This document shows positions 1 through 12,300 of a stretch of DNA of 64,000 bases, one piece after another; position 1 is the first letter of the stretch; every line of letters begins with the position of its first letter. The stretch covers positions 388,642 to 452,641 of the forward strand of contig NW_019775569.1 of the NCBI RefSeq assembly GCF_001039355.2, in the 5' to 3' direction. The notes under the pieces were generated by a model. The model was not told the origin of the DNA and did not search any database. It saw only the letters and a list, made by a program, of their open reading frames with translations. This DNA comes from Lingula anatina. Taxonomy: Eukaryota; Brachiopoda; Lingulata; Lingulida; Lingulidae. The position numbers and the translations under genes are program-made.

Positions 1-34
<34 letters not shown>

Positions 35-984
35 CAGAAAACAGGTCATTTTGTCAATTTTGATGCAATAATAATTAATACTTATAACAGCACAGCTTCA
101 GGACCATAAGAGTTCAAATTCACATTATAATGAAAATCCCAATATTTGAAAAATGATGACAGTGCACAAAATAATACTACAAAATGCTTAAAGACATAAA
201 AACCAATACTACTGCTTTTGTGAAATACAGAAAATATGCAGAGCTTCAGGCGGATGGGAGTTAACATGCCAGTGTTTAAAAAAAAATAAAAAGAAAACAT
301 ACCAAAAAATATTCTAATAAAGCTGCTATTCAATCTTTTAATTTAGCTGTATTAACATGATATGAATGACCCCATTGAGTTTGAGGATAATTAGGCACTG
401 TTATTTATCAACAGAATTAATGTTGGCATGTCACACATTAATTTTTTTTCTTGTTCATTTATTTGCAATATTAAACAACATATAACTGCATAATTATCAC
501 TGATTCTTAATTATGTGACACTGTTAATTTAGACTTTTACAAACTGTATCTGGCAGACAGCTAAACCTATGGGAGTTTACAGGAAAATTTCAACACGTGT
601 TTTATGTAATCTCATTAATGGCCACTTGGAAATTAATTGGGCAAGTGACTTCATACCCCTGAACTTAGCTAGTGATTTCCCAAGGGACAATTACTAAAAC
701 AAAGTCATCAATTTACTGTCATTTTTATATGATCAACTAAAAAAAAGGTTGAGAGGTTGAGATAGAAAAAATATCAAAAGAACAGTTTTAAATGTCCAAT
801 TTGATCCATTCTGAGATTCTGAACATAGTGAATGATTGAATCTGACAAACTGCAATGATATGAATTAATTTCCATTCTTGACCATCATTTTTATATAATC
901 AACTAACAATATTGTTAAGGTGCAGAAAATATCAAAAAAATTTTTACGTATCGAATTAGTTCAATAAGGAGACTGTTAACAGGC
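1..984 (+). repeat. Dispersed repeat family R, copy flanking the Kolobok element
   Basis: No gene is visible here. After a 32-base poly-A run at the window edge, the stretch from about 33 to 965 is a copy of a repeat family (R) that recurs throughout the window. Long stretches match 12890-13880 (the same run around a phrase meaning 'cause a gap in the cause of tgtcaattttgatgcaata' is present in both), and 880-965 is the reverse complement of parts of 58290-58360 and 61040-61110. Two adjacent internal segments (about 715-800 and 880-935) resemble each other, so the unit is partly tandem. The Kolobok transposon begins at the TTAA at 985-988. Confidence 0.7.
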
Positions 985-1005
985 TTAAAGTGCAACTTGG
1001 TAGGT
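985..1005 (+). repeat. Left TTAA target duplication and terminal inverted repeat of Kolobok
   Basis: TTAA at 985-988 is followed by AGTGCAACTTGGTAGGT at 989-1005. All 17 bases pair with the right terminus; similarity stops right after it. Confidence 0.92.
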
Positions 1006-1207
1006 GTTTCTACCCGTATTTTAAGTTCCAGACATCTAACACGATGTTAATCAAAACAAATGAACTTAAAATGAATGCTCACAAATTCCCCAATCAATGT
1101 TAATTGAGCGTGCAGCGCTTTCCCGCGAAATATTCGTGACGTCATGAAGGGAACCCCTCAGACGGGGCCCCGCTTAGATAACTTGTTAGTTCTGAGACAC
1201 AGTAAAC

Positions 1208-4200
1208 ATGGTGAAACGTTGCATTGTCGGCGGGTGCTCGAACACAAGTGAAAATGAAGGCATTTCGATGCACACATTTCCAAAAGACCTAACAGTAGCC
1301 CAGAAGTGGAAAAAGTTTGTAAATTTAACACGAGTGTGGGACTTAGACGCGAAAGTAGCTGTGGCAAACAACTCTGCTATCTGTAGCGCGCATTTCGAGG
1401 AGGCGTGTTTCGACGAAGGACAACAAATGAAGATTCGGCTTGGTTTTGCGCAGTAAGTTCATAATTTTGGTCATTTTTATCTTAATTTAACACTTTCGTT
1501 TGAGACTTGTAACATTTTTAATTTTCTAAGTACGGTTACCCCGAGTCGCGACGTATTTATAGCGATATGTCAGTGATTTCGGAGTTTAGAGCCGATCCCT
1601 ACGGGTAGGTATTGAGTCAATGAGCTAACTTCGCGTTTTCGTTTTGTTTTCATTTTAATAAAAAAATTACTGCTTGGTTCTTTATGCGTTCATCTATTTT
1701 TGAGTAAGTTATTAATTAGTAACATGGTGAGGCTATTTTGTGCAGCATATTTGCGCTAAAGCTCCCAAAGTTTTGATCGTAACTATCGACGGAAGCCAGC
1801 TAACTCCGAAACTGGCGTGTCATGCATTCCTGCAATGTGGTATGTGCTTGTTCATGTTCTAGGTTTACCGACTGTAATACATTTTTGCGCTTTCAGGTTA
1901 CCAAGACTGAAGCCTGGGGCGGTGCCCACTATCCGCCCGCATAAGAGAATCGTTCAAGTCGGTGAAGAGGCAGACGAAAGCCTGCACTTACCTGTGAAAA
2001 AAGCCAGCAGGGAAAAGACTGTCCAAAAACTCCAGGTTGCACGGGTATGCCTTTGATGTCACTACGTTTTTTCATTGGATTAAAATATTAATCTTTTTAT
2101 CATGTAGCAAGAAGTAATATGATTAGACTAGGATTATTACTCTGTTATGCAATGATTAATGTTTAGCCCTTGGCTAGTAACAGCATTTTAACAGAAAAAA
2201 TGTCCCCTTTATGTAATGCACCTTGAAAGTAAATATAGTTTTATTTTTTACATTTGCTTTGTTCATTTATGATATTAAATAGCTCAGTTTCTTTGCAGCT
2301 GAAAAAAAAACTTTCAAAGGACAGACCAAAAGCCACTGCTTCAGAAACCAGCACCAGGGAGGCAGATTCTTTTGAATTCCCAGAGGTCTTTGGCCAGCGT
2401 CAGTTTATTTCAACTGCCTCACAGACAGACTTAACAAGTAAATATATTCTGCTAATATGCCACTTACATATCTTTGTTATAAGTGATAATTAGATATTAT
2501 TTATAGAAATATAATAACTGCTGAATAAGATTGTTCATGAATTTGGGAGGTATATTTCATAAAACAATCCCTTATTTCTCATGTTTATATTTCAGTGCTA
2601 GAAATAGAGAAAATGTCAGAGAAAAAGGTTGAAGCTGAGAATATTGCAGGTGATAATAGTGCAACAGTGGAAGAAACAGGTTAGTGTACATGGGTCAGTC
2701 CCCCCCCCCCCCAAAAAAAAAAAAAGAAGAAAAAAATGGCAGGTGCTAATGCAAATTGTTCAGCAGTAACAGCAATATCCATTCTCTCGCTCTTTTTTAT
2801 ATCAATTTTATCAATCTTTGTATGCTTCTTTTATCAATCTTTTTATACTTTTCTTTATAGATCAAAGAAGTCGAGATGAAGATCTTTTATCTTCATCAGC
2901 ATCATCTGACAGTGAATCTGATGATTATTATATGCCATCAGAAAGTAGTGATGACAGCTCACCACAACAGTAAGTAATGAATATTTACAGGGCATTTTTT
3001 TCTTTGTTAAGTGGTAGTAATTTATAAAATGTGGAAAATAGTAATAGAATACATTTTCAGTATATTTGTTTTGATTTTTTTACCAGGAAACCAAAGAAGT
3101 TGAAAGAAATCCTAGATCCTGAGGCAAAAGTGATAGTATATAAAAGCCTCTTGCTTCAGCTTCTCGCAATTTGCCAGCTTTGCCGAAGAGATGCAGTTCC
3201 CACCATCATAAAGCAGATTGGCACTATGATTGTAGTGAGGCAGTCCTGCACCTCAAAAAAGTGCCAAGGTGCAACCTGGTACTCACAGCCTTTCATAGGA
3301 CACATGCCAGCTGGGAACCTCTACTTGTCATCAGCCATTTTATATTCTGGCAGCACTGTGACCCAGGTGCTAAGAATGTTCCAGTTCATGGGTCTTCAAG
3401 CTTACAATCCTTCAACATTCTATGATCACCAAAAAAAATATTTACATGGTGCTGTAAGAACGTTGTGGGATCGTAAGCAGGCTGCATTGTTAGAAGGGGC
3501 ATCAGATGATCTTCTCTTGGGTGGGGATGCCAGGTGTGACAGTATGGGGCACACAGCCAAGTATGGTGCATATAGTTTTTTGGACATAAAGCGTAACAAA
3601 ATCATTGCAATGGAAATGATCCAGGTATACCCTTTGTTATTTATTGGTAAAGTTAATTATTTTCTGCCTATCACATTTGAAGGAATTGATTTTCTTAAAT
3701 GAATTCTTGAGATAGCAGGGACAGCAATAACTTGCACAATTCTATTTAGAAAATTTTCTGTTAAAAAATTAGAATTCCAATTGCAATGAAACCAGTTTCT
3801 TTGTTAAATAGACAAGAATTAGTGAAAACTGTTTACTCACTTAAATACTTGGAAGTAGTAATATGCCATAAAGTTTTATTTATTTGTTTATTTTTCCTTT
3901 TATAAGAAAAACGAGGTGGCCAGTTCCTATCATATGGAACTCGAAGGACTGAGGAGGTGTAGAACTAAACTTTTGTCTGTTAAACAGCCAGTAAGCTTAA
4001 CGCTGGTTACGGATAGACACCCCCAGATAAATAAGTGGATACGCGATAACTGGAGAATGGTTACCCACTACTTTGATATCTGGCACATAGCAAAAAGTAA
4101 TTAACTTAAAATATATACTAGTAATTTTCTTGTCATTCACATCTTATTAGTAATAAAATTTTCATCATTTTGTCACTCTTCTTTCCAACAGATTGACAAT

Positions 4201-5450
4201 CAATTTAACAAATTGTGTATTTCACTATGAACTTTTGTATTTTAGGTTTGAAGAAGCAATTGGTCCCCCTTGGGAAAAAATATGAAGATGTAAAGCAGTG
4301 GATTGGGGCCATCATCAACCATTTGTATTGGAGTGTGACTTATGCAGGCGGCGATGGTGAACTTGCAGTTATATTGTGGAGAAGTCTACACAACCATATA
4401 GCTGATATACATGTGCATGATGATCCTCGATTTCCTCAATGCCTACACGGAGATCTGCCACCAAAACTTTGGCTTACACCTGGTGAGTGAACCGCATTCT
4501 ACTAATTTCAGTTATCATTGCTTTACAAATTCTTGAATTAATTCATGAATGAAGGGCATAGATTATAATACGTATTTTACAAATATGCATTATTTTACAG
4601 GTATGCAAGAATTTGAAGAACTTGTTGCTGTTCTGGAGCGTAAAGGGCTGGAGAAGGATATATCTAGGGCATCTCCAGTGGGCCAAACATCATCTTTGGA
4701 AGGGTTTCATAGCCTTGTAAATTTTTTTGCACCAAAGATGAAACATTTTCATTACGCAGGAATGCACAGCAGGTAAATTTTATAAGAATATCAATTTCAG
4801 TAAGATTTATTTTATTTTGATGATAGGAAGGAATTTTGCTTCATGAAAATTGAATTTGAAATTTTATGCCTCATTTATTATTTTTGTCCTTGTAAAGTTA
4901 ATAGACTTTGGAAATATATTGTGTACATATTCACTTTTAGACTGCTGCTTGCTGTATTGCACTACAATGAAAATGCAGGCAGGGCTGCTGCTGTGAACCA
5001 GGGCGGGGAGTTAGAATGGAGCCTTTCGTATTCCAGGGCTCAACAAGGAAGGCCTGTTGTAAGGACCATCCTAGAACCACCTACATATGGTAAGACATGT
5101 TTCTGATAAAAGCAAACCTTTATTTAAACAGATGTCAAGTTATTTCTTTGACATTTTAACACAGTAAACAGTATTTGTTTTGCAGATGCGTGCATTCATT
5201 TACATGTCCAATGTGTACATATTCATACATACTAGTATATACATTTATTCTTGCTAATTGTATTCCAGATTATGTAAAGGAACTCATAGACATAACAAAA
5301 TATCTTGTCATACAAAAAGCAGAAGCCAGGCAAATACGTGAACAATTCGCTCGAGGGATCCCGGAATCTCTAGCTGCAGGGCAACCTGATGCTGATAAAG
5401 AGGCACTGATAGATGAACTGTGCACAAGATACCCAAACAAGTTCATTTAA
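1208..5450 (+). CDS. Kolobok transposase with N-terminal THAP domain, 11 exons, intact
   Basis: Predicted cut-and-paste transposase acting on the termini of its own element. Inferred exons with GT-AG borders: 1208-1452, 1897-2044, 2299-2437, 2596-2679, 2861-2969, 3087-3624, 3907-4096, 4246-4482, 4601-4772, 4941-5089, 5269-5450. They sum to 2193 nt, exactly 730 codons plus stop, with every junction phase matching. The N-terminus is a THAP zinc finger: C5, C10, C59 and H62 are the C2CH ligands, W34 and P25 are conserved, and an AVPTI motif crosses into exon 2. Exon 5 encodes an acidic serine-rich linker. The core follows the Kolobok pattern: GGDARCDS with D at about 389, TDRHPQ with D at about 457, and SSLEGFHS with E at about 597 as candidate DDE residues. 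The start is the first ATG before the THAP motif. Residue numbers are my counts. Confidence 0.9.
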
Positions 5451-5521
5451 TCTTGGGTCAAGAATAATGACATATGTAATCCAAAATTAATATATGTATG
5501 TATATATATATAGACAGAGAT

Positions 5522-5527
5522 TTTATT
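5522..5527 (-). promoter_or_regulatory. Candidate polyadenylation signal of the ballast-domain gene
   Basis: AATAAA on the minus strand (tttatt on plus), about 58 nt beyond the stop codon of the ballast-domain gene and inside the short gap between the two convergent transposon genes. Position fits; function is inferred. Confidence 0.45.
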
Positions 5528-5584
5528 TAAAACATGAACAGTGCACCATGTCCTTTTTTTTTAGATAAATTGAAAATGTAAAGT

Positions 5585-7195
5585 TTACTGGTCTTTGAAG
5601 CCAGTGAAGTGCTCTTCTTCTGAAGGTGGGGGGTAGTGGGCTCGAATGCAGCTAACTGCACAACTGGGCATTGTGACCCTAATTTTCTTACCCAGCCACC
5701 CCCAAACCCAGCGGACAAATTGCCTATAAGCGATATGCCTCAGTCTTTGATCCTCTCGTCCTTCAAATGCTTTCCCCCCATATTGCTGCCTGAACTGCAT
5801 CCAAGCAGTTTCCAGTACCCACTTGTTCAGGCAGACTGGCTCAAACCCTGGGTGGTCAGTAATACACTGGACATTCTCCTCTTTGCTCTTCATCTGTACT
5901 ATTTCCACTTCATTGCAGCAGATATTTTCTGATGCACCTGGCAGGATTTGGCAATGTCCACAGGTGCACCTGTAATTAAATTTAACAGTTCTAATTGATC
6001 CAAAATTATCGTTGCAGACTAAAATTACTTTTATAACTAAGCACTTGCTGGCAACCACAGGGAGTCTCCCTTCTTAATTAATCCAACATGTGGACACCAG
6101 ACTTCATGGCTATATAGACACTGATCAGAGGGGAGAGCATTACATCACATTGACCCACAAACCAACCAAATAATTTTATCTCTAAAGTCTTGGTTATAAT
6201 AATATTTAAACTGTAGGCCTATCTTATATATGGAGAGCAATGCCTCGTATTGTGTTGTTTTATTTTGTTAATAAACCAGGAATATGTACATTTATGTTCA
6301 TAAAAAAAGGACATGAATAAAGTATTTTAACATCTAACAGTGAATGTATTCAATGTGTAAACATATAAAGAGATCTTAAAATTACTCTGCCCAGCCTGTA
6401 TGCTAGTTGTAATGTTTATGGGCGGTATTTGAAAATAAAAATACATAACTTAAATGCACCCTAATTCTATATACCTTATATGTGTATTTCTAGAATTTAT
6501 ACATGTATATGTTACACATTTCACGTGTAACTCGATGGCTGTTTGCACTTGAAAGTGAAAAAAAAAAATATAGTGAATTTAGCTTAATTTATTCTTGTAG
6601 GAATGTGGGCAGCTACATGTGTTGCCTACAGAGTGTTGGGTAACTGCTGGAACCACTTCAATTGACGTAAATAAAAAAACTATTCAAATAAACATTGCTT
6701 CCCTTCATTTATCTGTCGTGTACTGGTACATCGTAAATATCAGATAAGTACGTGTTGAGGAATGTTCATGTACTGTTATGATTCGTGAACTACTGTAGTA
6801 GTCGGAAAGTAGAGTAAAACAGACATTCAGCAAAACGCGCATGGTGTACATGTAGAGCACAGCGAAATTGCCCCATTACTGAGTAATTCACCACTATCTA
6901 ACGAGGTTATTTAGAAAAAAAAACGGACATACCATTCATCTGTTTTGCGTCGGTCTTCACGGCGAACGCACTCCCTGCCCTCCGCAGCACTGGCATTGCT
7001 ACTAGTGCTTGCATCCGGCGCTGGCGGGTCCAAAACATAGGGCTTCACCTGCGGCAAAGCTTGTCCCACTTCGCTCAAACTAAGGATACCATCCTCCTCT
7101 TCTTCGGAAAACGACTCATTCGTCTCCGACCAGCTTTCATTTTCACTCAAATCTTGATGATAAATTTCGCGTGTAGAATCGCTACTCTCAGCCAT
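5585..7195 (-). CDS. P2X7-type ballast (ZCD) domain protein carried inside the Kolobok transposon
   Basis: Two inferred exons: 7195-6933 (start ATG at 7195) and 5969-5585 (stop at 5587-5585). The donor gtatgt at 6932 and acceptor ttacag before 5969 join TG to G, creating tryptophan 88 in the motif WCTCGHC; total 215 aa. Residues 1-87 are acidic and disordered-looking. Residues 88-215 match the cysteine-rich cytoplasmic ballast domain at the P2X7 receptor C-terminus: W-C-x-C-x2-C at 88-94, a CC pair at 105-106, CITDHPGF near 123-130, RHIAYRQF near 165-172, PSCAVSCIR near 189-197 and a closing FTGFKD. There is no P2X channel domain and no membrane segment. Ballast domains are known alone in invertebrates, but the role here is unknown. 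The gene lies wholly between the transposon termini, so it moves with the element. Confidence 0.85.
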
Positions 7196-7392
7196 TGTCT
7201 TCCCTAGATGACGTCACAGCCTCGTTCTGGTCATCTAGGTCAGGAAACCCCATGGGGATTCCCACATTCTAAATGCAATATTACGGTCTTATGTAATTAA
7301 CGAAACGGTCTGTAAAATGTCAAAATACGAAGGGTGGGCAATGTATGTCAGGTTGTCAGCTTTATTTTCATCATAGTCTACAGTTTATTTTT

Positions 7393-7413
7393 ACCTACCA
7401 AGTTGCACTTTAA
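7393..7413 (-). repeat. Right terminal inverted repeat and TTAA target duplication of Kolobok
   Basis: ACCTACCAAGTTGCACT at 7393-7409 is the exact reverse complement of the left terminus, followed by TTAA at 7410-7413. The same TTAA is also the left boundary of the adjoining MITE (7414-7748). Confidence 0.92.
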
Positions 7414-7748
7414 AGGGATAATAACTCTTCGTATGAGGTCTATATTTCACAATAAAAACATTGTGAATAACTCATAGAAATATAACATATTCTGTTTTAC
7501 GACAAAAAAAGGAGTTGTAGCTATTATTCTGAAATCTGAGCTTGTCTTCAGACCACCTGACCTCCATTGATGGCTAAACTGTTATATTCTCTTAAGAGAT
7601 TTTAACAAAAAACCAAACTTTTTAGAAAAAAACCAGGGACTAACTTTGAATGTAGAAATGGATTCATTAACCATTGGTAAGTATGGGAAAATTGTTGTTT
7701 CCTCCAGGAAAATTCATTTTTTGGCCAAAACAAAGAGTTATTATCCCT
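7414..7748 (+). mobile_element. TTAA-type MITE, copy 1, abutting Kolobok
   Basis: A 335-bp non-coding element with 16-bp inverted termini (AGGGATAATAACTCTT at the left, its complement ending at 7748), flanked by TTAA at 7410-7413 and 7749-7752. A second copy lies at 24839-25171 in inverted orientation and a partial third near 42585-42760. TTAA duplication fits Kolobok or piggyBac mobilisation; the termini differ from the neighbouring Kolobok except for the first two bases. Confidence 0.85.
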
Positions 7749-7752
7749 TTAA

Positions 7753-8170
7753 GAATCAAATATGAGAAAAAAACTACTTATATACAAAAAAGGCATAACT
7801 TCATCAAAACTAAACCAATCAAGCTGACTTTCAAACTCAACCTCTATTTTAGTAAGATTGATCATTCCTGTGAAATTCAAAACAATAGGCCTATCAGTTT
7901 TCCTTGAAATGTGTTACTAGTGTTGCATATATGCTGAAAAAACCCCCCAAAAACAGCATAACTTTCAAAAATGATCATGCTGATTTTCGAACTTGACCTT
8001 CATTTTATGAATATTCTTCAGTTCTGTAGGTTTTAAGCCAAAAGGTAAACAGTTTTCCACTTAGTGTGTTATCAGTGAAAGTGCACGGCGACGACAGCAA
8101 CAGCAATGACAGACGCAGGTGACAGCTATATGTACTGACACATCAGTGTTTGTACATAAAAAATTACATT
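7753..8170 (+). repeat. Repeat family R, continuing right of the MITE
   Basis: Non-coding. It contains the recurring R blocks: 'aagctgactttcaaact', a 'gatcattcctgtgaa' block, a 'ttttccacttagtgtgttatcagtgaaagtgcac' type block, and the closing 'tgtacataaaa'. Equivalent blocks occur at 18700-19860 and, reversed, at 57740-58200 and 60170-60960. The Kolobok plus MITE pair is therefore inserted between R-derived sequence on both sides. Confidence 0.6.
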
Positions 8171-9360
8171 CATATATCTATCATGTTCTCATTAATCTAT
8201 ATCAGCAGGTGCATATACACTAGTACATACACAAAAACATATGCACATACACTTTATTTTAATAAATGCACTATACCCAAAAACAAAATATTTGATGAAT
8301 ACAGTCCAACTTTTAAAATGAGAAAATATGTTTATGTGATTTTCAGTATTTACAGTGATAAATTTCTCTGGTGAAAGAGAAAATAACTTCTAATTAATCG
8401 TTTGTTCCAGGGGTCTTGTTCATATTGCAGCTAAAAGATATGGAGCTTTATGGTCAAAACTGAATACACCTTTCTTTCCCTATATGCTGGAACATATAAC
8501 GGTATATGTGCAGGGATTATTTATAATTGATTAAGTAGGCTGGAGAAGACTGACAGAAGCATTAAAGGATGGAATTTGCACTTTAGGGCTACATAATGTC
8601 ACACACTTTCCCCTAGAAATTTCCTTCTTCTCATATCCATATTATCCTACAAAAAATGTGTTATCCCTACTGCATTTGTATGTATAGTATGACAGTCTAC
8701 ATTGCTACAAGGGTACCAATAGATAAAATTTTACTATTATGTGACGACTAGGCAACCTTCACTAGTAGTACTGTAACAGTGACTATTCTAACACAATTAT
8801 TGAAATGCATGTATTCTGATGTGACAGATAGCTCACCTGGAAAAAATTCCTTGGAAGATGACTAGTAAAGCAATATTTAATAGATGCCACAGGTAAGATA
8901 CTAGAAAAACATCTGGTAACAAGATATAATGAAGTTATTATTAAACTTTAGTATAACTGCACCCCTAGAGAGAAGTTAAGTTTTTGCCTTCTGTTTTTAT
9001 TTAATTGAGACATGAAAGTTTATGTGTGGAAAAGAAACAAGTGTAGGCCTATTGTTAAGGGGCTGGACAGGGGGTCACCTGTGGAAATTCACAGAGTAAT
9101 TTGTTAACTTGCGAGCATGCATGAGAACAAACCAAAATTCAAACAGTCATGCTAGAATATGAAAACCTTGAGCTGCTCTGAGAAAACCTCAGAAAAAAAA
9201 CTATCAGTACTCAATATTGTTGACAGGTATACTCAATATTTGGATAATTTCAGACCACATTACAAAATCTTGAATTTGTTATCTAGTGAGTGGCCACAGA
9301 AAAATATGTCACATGTACTAGCAGTACCTCCATATATGTATCAGAAAGAAATGATATTAC
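8171..9360. other. Non-coding, nothing recognised
   Basis: AT-rich sequence with no convincing coding potential, RNA or repeat boundary. I looked here on the minus strand for the missing C-terminal WD40 exons of PEX7 (Trp-Asp codons before a donor or stop) and did not find them. Confidence 0.5.
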
Positions 9361-12300
9361 CTAACTGTGAAATCATATGATGCAGAAGCAATGATGTTTC
9401 CTTGAAAAGGTGAACACTGAAACAAAAACAAAAAAGGTTTGTAACATGTTAATTGATTTAATTCTAAACATACAGTGGGAGCAACATCTAACCCCCCCCT
9501 CTGCCCTGATGCTGTAACTGTCCTTGTTTGTTGAGGCCAGGTGATACTGGAATGCCCAGGAGGTTTTGTGGTAAAGGGTAAGTCAAGAGCAAATGAGTAG
9601 GTTCCTTTGGACAATGACAGGTACTATTTGAACTCAGGGAATTGTGTAATGGCAGAAAACCATCTTCATCCATTTTACCCCCCCCCCCAAAGTATCCATA
9701 AAGTCCTTTTTACATTTAATTAATGAGTGGGAACAAAATTCTGCTTGTGGCCAAGGTGGCCATACTTTGGATACACAAGTCAATTTCAAAAGAAACCTTG
9801 TTTTGTCAATAGGAAACTATCATAACAAAATTCATGAAAGCAATCCAAGCTTAGCCAATTTTCATAAAATGAGTGGAAACGGAAATGAAGATGGTGGTCA
9901 TGGTGACCATAAAGGGATATCTGTTGAAAAACATCATGCAATCTTCTTTTCTTGATGACTATTAAATATATGAACATCACAAAAAGTACTACTCAATAGT
10001 GGCTCAACATCCACATTCATTTCTGAGAAACTGGTATTGGACCTTACTTTGAGAAGCACGGGGCAAGTGCAATGTCAATAAAGCACTATTGACGACGTGA
10101 AGGGATCCACTCATCCCTAGTTTCTTTCGATATGTTGCCTCATGATGACAATTCTGTTGCATATCTGATTTCCAATGCAATAGTTGTGCCTAACATACCG
10201 TAAGTGTCCGAGCAAACAGATTCCTTGAGATAGCACATTACCTTCATCTGGCGAGACTGTCTTTTAGCAATTATTCATGCAAAACACAGATTTGGTCATA
10301 GGCATGGATAATGCTCACCTGATAAGCATGAAGAAACTGGCAAATCAAACATATGCGTGGCGTGCTGTGTTTTGGAGTGGAGTCTTAATGGTCCCTATTA
10401 CCTTGTGTCAGATACCGCTGACGTTTAAGCAAATTTTGTGTTTATTGATGAAAAAGTTGAAAATCTATATTTCATTCTCACAAGGATGACCGTAAGGTTC
10501 TCTCATTGTGGAAAACAAAGTTTCTAAAGAAAACGAACATTACGTCCTCCCTAATATCTGTGTCATTCAGCAGGTAACATAACGCAGAAGTAACAATACT
10601 AACAATGGAAAACGGCATCTCTCTGTCTCAATTGATGGAAATTCCAACAAAAAATCTTTTTAAAGTTGACATTAAAGATGAGCAGCTGGAGAGTTTCGTA
10701 AAGCCGTTGGCTAGTTCTGAATTGTCTCAGAATTTGGCAGTCAGAATACCAAACAAAATGCAAGCAATTACTAATTGGGCCGTAAATCTGTTTAGTGAAC
10801 GGCAGTCCCCCATGAAACATCCCAACTGGCCCATCCCATGTTTAAAGGATCGGCCGCTCGAAGCTGGGTATCATTCTGATGAAGAATCTGAAAGTTGCAC
10901 GACCATGGAGGAGAAGACCCCATTCCTGGAACTTAAGTTATTCAGATTCCTTCAGAAATTGTTAAAGTTGTTTTGGTCAAAAATTCAAAGAAAATCACTC
11001 TATAGGTGAAGGAAATGTAAACTTTGAAAGCTTACTTATGTTGCAGTTACCTATTATTTATTATTTCTGCAAGAAATGAAACTTGAAATTTTCATTTCTA
11101 CTAATTTCTTTTCATCTTCTTTTTTGCGTGAAGAAAGAATTACTGAAGAAAGTATGCTATGAAACTTGAAAATGTCTAATTCTACTGATACGTGTCCATC
11201 TTTTCCCTGCATAATTACTGAAACTCCTAAGTTGTTTAGTGCTAAAAGTCCAGCGACCGTCCTATTACCTCGTTAGTTCTGTGCACTGGTGCACGGAACA
11301 CATTCGTGGATGATGTGACTTTACACGAAATAAACCACGACACAGCCTATTGCCTTTAGACAGGAGACTGCTTTAAAATAAGGTAATGGCCCAGAAACCC
11401 AATAAAGCTGGTGATAGGACTATGTCTAGGTTCCTCACCACCAGCACAAAACCAAACAAATCACATACAACAGCTTCAGCCCCTAAAAGACCACATTCAG
11501 AAGTGGCAAATTCCAGTGCAGAATAACTACAATTAATTACTGATGCACGAGCTGTCGGAAATAAAAAATGAAATAAAAGAAACTATCAAAAAAGAAGATT
11601 TGGAAGTAACTGTAACAAGGGTGGTTGAGAGACGTCTTATTAACATGGCATCTGAAATAGATGAAAAATTCCAACAATAATTGGATTCCTTAAAGATAGA
11701 ATCAGAGACCCGCACTGCAAAATTGCAAGATCAGGTGAACAGCCTCCAGATGGAAATGAACAGCTCAAAGAAGTCATGAGAAAAAAAGACCAAGAAATTA
11801 AAAAATTGAATGAAACGTTAAAACAAAATGTAAAGAAACCATGCACACTAGCAACCATAATGAGCAGTATTCAAGGAAAATGAATATAAGCGTGTTAAAC
11901 ATGGCAGAAAAAGAGGGGGAAAATCTGAGAGAGATTTTCAATGACATTTCAAAAAAAGGAGGCAAAATGAATATTGAGCCTAATGACATCCAGGAAATAC
12001 ACCACATTCTTGGTAAACAAGGATCAATAAGACCAATGATCATTAAACTTAAAAATACAAAAGTCAAGAGAGCAATCATGAGGAAAAAGAAGGAACTAAA
12101 AAATTTAACTTTCCTGAACAAATTAAAACAACATAAACATGTCGAAAGTGCATGGTTCTTTAACTGCAATGTATATTTTCTGTTAAAAAATGGAAACAGA
12201 CACAGAATAAATAAAGTAGATATAGGTGATAACTTGGATGAGAAATTAATTAAAAACAAAAGAAAAAGTCCAATTAAGTGGGGAAAAAAGGAACACTTTT

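Larger units (their letters stand above)
989..7409 (+). mobile_element. Complete two-gene Kolobok DNA transposon
   Basis: A 6.4-kb DNA transposon bounded by perfect 17-bp terminal inverted repeats (AGTGCAACTTGGTAGGT at 989-1005 and its reverse complement at 7393-7409), each flanked directly by TTAA (985-988 and 7410-7413). TTAA duplication and a THAP-bearing DDE transposase are hallmarks of the Kolobok superfamily. It carries two genes tail to tail: the transposase (1208-5450, plus) and a ballast-domain gene (5585-7195, minus), 134 bp apart. Both read open across all inferred splice junctions and the termini are identical, so the copy looks young. It lies left of PEX7 exon 8 on the side where the missing PEX7 exons should be, so it may sit in a PEX7 intron. 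The interval 6059-6932 is mostly the intron of the minus-strand gene and shows nothing else. Confidence 0.93.

Noticed and set aside
5636-5932. 98-codon plus-strand frame
   Set aside because: Antisense shadow of ballast-domain exon 2, which has clear homology and splice support on minus.
5585-7195. A complete P2X7 receptor gene
   Set aside because: Only the cytoplasmic ballast domain is encoded; there is no channel ectodomain or transmembrane segment, and the gene is bounded by transposon ends.
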